Shown one piece after another: positions 38,982-43,090 of a stretch of DNA of 43,090 bases. How positions within the stretch are numbered: position 1 is the first letter of the stretch; every line of letters begins with the position of its first letter. The notes under the pieces were generated by a model. It did not search any database. It was not told where the DNA came from and saw only the letters and a program-made list of their open reading frames with translations. Both the position numbers and the translations under genes were made by a program. Origin of the DNA: Sphingomonadaceae bacterium (GTDB taxonomy: Bacteria; Pseudomonadota; Alphaproteobacteria; Sphingomonadales; Sphingomonadaceae); assembly GCA_002863155.1 (NCBI GenBank), contig PKED01000028.1, positions 1 through 43,090 of the forward strand, in the 5' to 3' direction.

Positions 38982-39403
38982 AGCTTGGCCGCACGCGTTT
39001 CGAACGCGCCGATCATCTTGCGCAGCGCCCGGTCGAACACCTGCCCCGCGATCATTTCGAAAACCCGGTTCTTGAAAGCGAAGTCGACCGCGAAATCGAC
39101 ATGGCAACCGCCGGCGCCGTCGCTGCGAAAACCCCACTCGTTGCGCAGATATTTGAGCGGTCCGTCGAGATAATCGACATGGATCCGGCTCGGTCTATCC
39201 TTGGTGACCCGCGATGTGAACGTCTCGCGCAAGGCGCCGAAGCCGACGATCATGTCGGCGACGACCGCTGTTTCGCTTTCCGACCGGATGCGCATCGCGG
39301 AGACCCAGGGTAGAAAGTCGGGATAGCGCGCCACATCGGCGACGAGCGCATACATTTGCTCCGGCGTGTAGGGCAGATGACGCGTCTCGCTATGTCGCGG
39401 CAT
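38921..39403 (-). CDS. COQ10/RatA-type START-domain protein
   Basis: A 160-residue polyketide-cyclase/START-fold protein. The opening [33 protein letters not shown]-like block (given here in part) and [15 protein letters not shown] are typical of the COQ10/RatA family. In Alphaproteobacteria the likely role is lipid or ubiquinone binding for respiration; the E. coli RatA name refers to a proposed ribosome-association toxin. ATG 39403 follows the lipA stop by one base, so it is coupled to lipA. The last 20 residues are a Ser/Ala-rich tail encoded inside the overlap with pncC. Confidence 0.92.
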   Translation of the reverse strand: MPRHSETRHLPYTPEQMYALVADVARYPDFLPWVSAMRIRSESETAVVADMIVGFGALRETFTSRVTKDRPSRIHVDYLDGPLKYLRNEWGFRSDGAGGCHVDFAVDFAFKNRVFEMIAGQVFDRALRKMIGAFETRAAKLYAGSSDAPGSSSSSAHSAA

Positions 39404-39404
39404 T

Positions 39405-40325
39405 TCAGGCGCGGCCCAGCTTCGCCTCGCGCGCCCGGCGAAGCGCGGCGAAATCGTCGCCCGCATGATAGCTCGAGCGCGTGAGCGGCGAGGCAGCGAC
39501 CAGCAGAAACCCCTTCGCCCGGGCGATGGCTGCATAGGCGTTGAATGCCGCTGGCGTCACGAAATCGACCACCTTTGCATGGCGCGGCGTCGGCTGAAGA
39601 TACTGGCCCATCGTCAGAAAATCGATGTCGGCCGAACGCATATCGTCCATCACCTGATGCACTTCCATCCGTTCCTCGCCGAGGCCCATCATCACGCCCG
39701 ATTTGGTGAAGATCGAGGGATCGTGCCGCTTGACGCTTTCGAGCAGGCGCAGCGATGCGTAATAGCGCGCGCCCGGCCGGATGGTGGGATAGAGCCGCGG
39801 CACGGTTTCGAGATTGTGGTTGTAGACATCGGGCCGCGCCTCGACGATCGACTCGACCGCCGCCTGTGCCTTGTTGCGGAAATCAGGCGTCAGGATCTCG
39901 ATCGTCGTCGTCGGCGTATTCCGGCGCAGCGCCTCGATCACCTTGACGAACTGGCTCGCGCCGCCATCGGGTAAGTCATCACGATCTACCGATGTGATAA
40001 CGATATGTTCAAGACCAAGTTCGGCGGCGGCGGTTGCGACATGCTCCGGCTCGAGCGGGTCGACCGCGCGCGGCATGCCGGTCTTCACGTTGCAAAAGGC
40101 GCAGGCGCGGGTGCAGGTGTCGCCCAGGATCATCACCGTCGCGTGCTTCTTCGTCCAGCACTCGCCGATATTGGGGCAGGCAGCTTCCTCGCACACCGTC
40201 GCGAGATTGAGGCGACGCATCAGCGCCCGCGTCTCGCCAAAGCCGGTGGAGGTCGGCGCCTTGACCCTGATCCAGTCGGGCTTGCGCGTGCGGGCGGGCC
40301 GGGCAAGCGGAGAGATATCGTTCAT
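39405..40325 (-). CDS. lipA: Lipoyl synthase
   Basis: Radical-SAM enzyme inserting two sulfurs into octanoyl-lipoyl domains. The 306-residue protein has the auxiliary-cluster cysteines C45, C50 and C56 ([13 protein letters not shown]), the radical-SAM cluster C71, C75 and C78 (CTRACAFC), and the C-terminal RSSYHAG with the serine ligand. ATG 40325 matches the family length. It diverges from the carbonic anhydrase gene across 138 bp and is followed by the START-domain gene. Confidence 0.97.
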   Translation of the reverse strand: MNDISPLARPARTRKPDWIRVKAPTSTGFGETRALMRRLNLATVCEEAACPNIGECWTKKHATVMILGDTCTRACAFCNVKTGMPRAVDPLEPEHVATAAAELGLEHIVITSVDRDDLPDGGASQFVKVIEALRRNTPTTTIEILTPDFRNKAQAAVESIVEARPDVYNHNLETVPRLYPTIRPGARYYASLRLLESVKRHDPSIFTKSGVMMGLGEERMEVHQVMDDMRSADIDFLTMGQYLQPTPRHAKVVDFVTPAAFNAYAAIARAKGFLLVAASPLTRSSYHAGDDFAALRRAREAKLGRA

Positions 40326-40428
40326 GGATCGCAAATAGCGACTGGCGGCCCCCCTTGCCACCCCTTGCGAACCACTGCCCACCGCGCCAAGGGCAACCTT
40401 GAAGCCGACGCTGAATTGAACCAGCATC

Positions 40429-40448
40429 TTGCATCGATCGCAATGCAA
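40429..40448. promoter_or_regulatory. Inverted repeat upstream of carbonic anhydrase
   Basis: TTGCAT (40429-40434) and ATGCAA (40443-40448) form 6-bp arms with an 8-bp spacer, 15 bases before the ATG, in the gap shared with lipA. It could bind a regulator; no known motif is matched. Confidence 0.25.
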
Positions 40449-40463
40449 TGCGAAAGTTGGGAA

Positions 40464-41099
40464 ATGACATACTTCACCGATCTTGTACGCGGATATCAGC
40501 GCTTTCGCACCGAAAACTGGTCACGCGAGCGTGCTCGCTGGGCCGATCTGCGGCAATCGCAGTCACCACGGGTGATGGTGATCGCCTGCTCCGACAGCCG
40601 CGTCGACCCGTCGATGGTGTTCGACACCTCGCCGGGCGAGATTTTCGTTCTGCGCAACATCGCCAATCTGGTTCCGCCTTTCGAAAACGACGGGTCGCGA
40701 CATGGCGTGTCCGCCGCGCTCGAATTTGCGGTGACGCAGCTCAAGGTCGCCGAGATCGTGGTGATGGGGCATGGCGCATGCGGCGGCGTGAAGGCGGCGC
40801 TGATGCAGGGTTTCGAGGGCAAGGCACCGGGCGAAGGCGGTTTCATCGACCACTGGATCGATCTGCTCGACGAAGCCCGCGAACGCGTTGTGCATCAACA
40901 CGGCACCGGCGACGCCGCGGTGCACGCCCTTGAGCTTGAAGGAATCCGTACCAGCCTTGCCAATCTGCGGACCTTTCCGTTTGTAGTCGAAGCGGAAAAT
41001 GCCGGGTTACTGACGCTCCACGGCGCCTATTTCGCGATCGCCGACGGTGTGCTGCACTTGATGGACGATGACGGCACTTTCGCGCCGGCGCAGGTCTGA
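40464..41099 (+). CDS. Beta-class carbonic anhydrase
   Basis: Interconverts CO2 and bicarbonate. The 211-residue protein has the zinc and catalytic residues C42, D44 and R46 in [10 protein letters not shown], and H103 and C106 in MGHGACGG, plus [14 protein letters not shown]. No signal peptide is present, so it is cytoplasmic and may supply bicarbonate to carboxylases and to carbamoyl phosphate for the nearby pyrB. A long in-frame upstream extension into the lipA region is not real; ATG 40464 fits the family. Confidence 0.94.
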   Translation: MTYFTDLVRGYQRFRTENWSRERARWADLRQSQSPRVMVIACSDSRVDPSMVFDTSPGEIFVLRNIANLVPPFENDGSRHGVSAALEFAVTQLKVAEIVVMGHGACGGVKAALMQGFEGKAPGEGGFIDHWIDLLDEARERVVHQHGTGDAAVHALELEGIRTSLANLRTFPFVVEAENAGLLTLHGAYFAIADGVLHLMDDDGTFAPAQV

Positions 41100-41108
41100 T
41101 CCGTTCGG

Positions 41109-41126
41109 CAAATCCTTCAGGATTTG
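41109..41126. terminator. Possible bidirectional hairpin between convergent genes
   Basis: CAAATCC-TTCA-GGATTTG is a perfect 7-bp stem between the carbonic anhydrase and TonB-like stops, overlapping the latter stop codon. There is no U tract, so termination is uncertain. Confidence 0.3.
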
Positions 41127-41896
41127 GCCTTGGTCACCGTCAACTGATAATAGATTCGGACCCACGCCCCGATGATCGGCTTTCCGCCGATCCGGGGTGG
41201 GTAGACGCGGAATTGCCACGCCGCCTCGCGAAAGCCGCGCGACAAGCCGGAACCTAGCGGTGATTCTCCCATCGTCCGGCAATTGTCCACGCGGTTGCCG
41301 GGAACCGTCTTGCACGCGATCAGCGCCCAGCCGCTTTCCTTGATCGGTGGCAGATAAAAAGCGAGTTCTGCCTTGGTCGGCTCGCGCACCCATTCGGCAT
41401 TGTAGAGCGGCTCGCCTCCCGGCCCCGCCCCGGGACCATAGGCGGCGGCGCTGTCCTTGCCGGCATTGGGGCCGCCGGCGCCTTGGGTACGGCTGGGAGC
41501 GATCCTGCCGATATCCGCCGATGCCAGCGTATCCTTGTCGACCCGCACGAGATCGGGAAACGGATCGGCCTTTGGCGGCGGTGCCGGTTCAGGCGGCGGG
41601 ACGACCGGCGGCAACGGAGCGGGAGCCTCCACCACAGACTTGGGTTGCGGCTTGCCCCGGGCGGCACGCGAAGGTTCCGGCGCCGGATTGCCGCCGCCTT
41701 TTTGAGGCGCCGGGATCAGCTGAAACGACAGCGGATCTCGATCCAGCTTCTCGGGCGCGTCCTGGCGCGCATTGAGCGTCAGCAGAACGACAACCAGCAA
41801 TCCTTCGACCAGAATTGCGAGCAGCAGCGCGAAGAATCGGCGACGAAACGAAGACTGTTCGCGGCCCGCGCGGGATCGGAAGGACGCTGACAACAT
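41117..41896 (-). CDS. TonB-like membrane-anchored protein
   Basis: A 259-residue protein with a short cytoplasmic basic start, one membrane helix (about 22-42), a Pro-rich periplasmic stretch (about 85-115, PPVVPPPEPAPPPK) and a C-terminal domain of about 90 residues with KESGWALIACKTVPG, FREAAWQFRVYPPRIGG and WVRIYYQLT. The layout is that of TonB, but the C-terminal sequence is divergent and no ExbB/ExbD lie nearby. It may be an energy-transducer relative or an envelope-spanning protein. ATG 41896 is taken so that the membrane helix sits near the N-terminus. Confidence 0.75.
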   Translation of the reverse strand: MLSASFRSRAGREQSSFRRRFFALLLAILVEGLLVVVLLTLNARQDAPEKLDRDPLSFQLIPAPQKGGGNPAPEPSRAARGKPQPKSVVEAPAPLPPVVPPPEPAPPPKADPFPDLVRVDKDTLASADIGRIAPSRTQGAGGPNAGKDSAAAYGPGAGPGGEPLYNAEWVREPTKAELAFYLPPIKESGWALIACKTVPGNRVDNCRTMGESPLGSGLSRGFREAAWQFRVYPPRIGGKPIIGAWVRIYYQLTVTKAKS

Positions 41897-42007
41897 CGCC
41901 GTTCGCGCGTAGCGGCGAGGCCGCCGGCCGGCAACGACTCCTTTGGGCCGCCCGCCCCCTGAAGCGTGCTTGCGCACCCGGGCCTGGGGCGTTACGCCGC
42001 CGCTTTA

Positions 42008-42994
42008 ATGCACGCATCAGATCATAGCCCCGCGGCGCTCCTTCCGGGCCGCGCCGTGTTCCCGCACCACGACCTGACCGGAATCGACGGGCTGCAACCG
42101 CACGAGATCAGCTTCCTGCTCGATGAAGCCGAACACTGGGTCGACATTAACCGCCGCCGGGCGAAAAGCGATGATCGGTTGGCCGGCCTGACGGTCATCA
42201 ACGCTTTTTTCGAGAATTCGACCCGCACGCTGCTGTCGTTCGAAATCGCCGGCAAGCGGCTCGGTGCGGACGTCGTCAACATGCACGCCGCACAGTCGAG
42301 CGTAAAGAAGGGCGAAACGCTGATCGATACCGCCATGACGCTGAACGCGATGCGCGCCGACGCGATCGTGATCCGTCATCAAAGTTCGGGTGCCGTGCAG
42401 CTGATCGCAGGAAAGGTGGATTGCCCGGTGCTCAATGCCGGTGACGGTCGTCATGAACACCCGACCCAAGCGTTGCTCGACGCGTTGACGATCCGGCGAC
42501 GGCGCGGATCGATCGCGGGGCAGCGCGTCGTGATTTGCGGCGACCTGATGCACAGCCGGGTCGCCCGGTCGAACATCCTCGCGCTGACCGCACTCGCCGC
42601 TGAGGTTCGCGTCGTCGCCCCGACGACGCTGATGCCGGCCGCGATCGACCGCATGGGGGTGACGCCGTTCACCGATTTCGACGCAGCGCTGGAAGGGGCG
42701 GATGTCGTGATGATGCTGCGCCTTCAGAACGAGCGGATGGACGGTGCCTTCATTCCGTCGACACGCGAATTTCATGCGCGTTACGGCCTGAACTCCGCAC
42801 GGCTCGCGCGCGCGAAACCGGACGCGCTGATCATGCATCCCGGGCCGATGAACCGGGGGGTCGAGATTTCGTCGCGCGTGGCCGATCATGAACGGTCGGC
42901 AATCACCGAGCAGGTGGAAATGGGCGTTGCGGTCCGCATGGCCTGCCTCGACGTGCTTACCCGGTCCGCACGCGGCGTCGAGGGCTGGGCATGA
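42008..42994 (+). CDS. pyrB: Aspartate carbamoyltransferase catalytic subunit
   Basis: Second step of pyrimidine synthesis: carbamoyl phosphate plus aspartate. The 328-residue protein has the carbamoyl-phosphate loop FFENSTRT (STRT 71-74), SSVKKGET, the HPTQ motif at 151-154, [11 protein letters not shown] and [11 protein letters not shown]. No regulatory chain pyrI is nearby; its ATGA stop overlaps a dihydroorotase-like gene, as in the pyrB-pyrC' arrangement where an often inactive homologue holds the catalytic subunit. ATG 42008 is preferred over an upstream in-frame start. Confidence 0.97.
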   Translation: MHASDHSPAALLPGRAVFPHHDLTGIDGLQPHEISFLLDEAEHWVDINRRRAKSDDRLAGLTVINAFFENSTRTLLSFEIAGKRLGADVVNMHAAQSSVKKGETLIDTAMTLNAMRADAIVIRHQSSGAVQLIAGKVDCPVLNAGDGRHEHPTQALLDALTIRRRRGSIAGQRVVICGDLMHSRVARSNILALTALAAEVRVVAPTTLMPAAIDRMGVTPFTDFDAALEGADVVMMLRLQNERMDGAFIPSTREFHARYGLNSARLARAKPDALIMHPGPMNRGVEISSRVADHERSAITEQVEMGVAVRMACLDVLTRSARGVEGWA

Positions 42995-43090
42995 GCGCGC
43001 GCCCGCTTGCTTTCGTCAATGCCCGGCTGGTGACTCCGGAGGGCGAGCATTTCCGCCAGGAGCCGTTCCGGAGCCGTCCCGGAGCCTCCT
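42991..43090 (+). CDS. Dihydroorotase-like protein, N-terminal fragment
   Basis: Only about 33 codons are present. [19 protein letters not shown] has the NARL(V/I)xP opening of dihydroorotases, and the ATG overlaps the pyrB stop. The last 35 bases contain imperfect copies of CGGAGCC and no longer look like the family, so the end may be sequence error. Whether the full protein is active or a pyrB scaffold cannot be told. Confidence 0.65.
   Translation, partial: MSARPLAFVNARLVTPEGEHFRQEPFRSRPGAS

Noticed and set aside
38921-39403. RatA-type protein as part of a toxin-antitoxin pair.
   Set aside because: No RatB-like partner is adjacent, and coupling to lipA fits the ordinary alphaproteobacterial COQ10-type context.

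Overview
The window looks like chromosomal DNA of a sphingomonad (Alphaproteobacteria, Sphingomonas or a close relative). The evidence is high G+C, dense operons with many ATGA stop/start overlaps, the alphaproteobacterial order dusB-ntrB-ntrC-ntrY-ntrX-hfq-hflX, an Hfq with two Sm domains in one chain, a fused IspDF, an S16 with a long Ala/Glu tail, and neighbours such as lipA beside a COQ10/RatA-type START protein. Almost everything is core housekeeping. I see no prophage, insertion sequence, CRISPR array or toxin-antitoxin island. Both ends of the window look disturbed, as contig ends often do.

Left end (1-5 kb). On the minus strand a GGDEF-EAL protein precedes mtaB. The mtaB reading frame loses its family match near position 425, where a fragment of an unrelated thiamine-diphosphate enzyme begins in another frame. 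This is either a deletion fusion or an assembly chimera. Diverging from these is ffh (SRP54), followed by rpsP and rimM.

5.9-9.6 kb. The familiar rpsP-rimM-trmD-rplS set is split in two. Between rimM and trmD lie a minus-strand thioredoxin-reductase-like flavoprotein and a translationally coupled pair: a tail-anchored protein with a WHLH signature and a membrane protein of the TIGR04222 type ending in a Gly/Ser/Cys-rich tail. A strong intrinsic terminator follows rplS. This pair is the best candidate for an uncharacterised system here.

9.7-18.4 kb. Single genes and small operons: a secreted S9B (DPP-IV-like) peptidase, a DUF418 membrane protein, asd with a GFA-family protein and an alpha/beta hydrolase, a secreted M2 (ACE-like) dipeptidase, rpmE, a PilZ-domain protein and tRNA-Ser(UGA).

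18.5-27.5 kb. A long plus-strand run: MltB-type lytic transglycosylase, RlpA-SPOR protein and D,D-carboxypeptidase (peptidoglycan remodelling); then holB, metG, tatD-type nuclease, PhnP-like metallo-hydrolase, retropepsin-like protease, mazG and a small unknown gene.

27.5-36.6 kb. The minus-strand dusB-ntrBC-ntrYX-hfq-hflX operon: two nitrogen/redox-type two-component systems joined to RNA regulation. NtrC keeps the sigma-54 contact motif GAFTGA; NtrX has lost it.

36.7-43.1 kb. ispDF, a periplasmic unknown and pncC run on the plus strand and converge on lipA-START protein. A beta-carbonic anhydrase follows, then a TonB-like protein on the minus strand, then pyrB and the first codons of a dihydroorotase-like gene cut by the window end.
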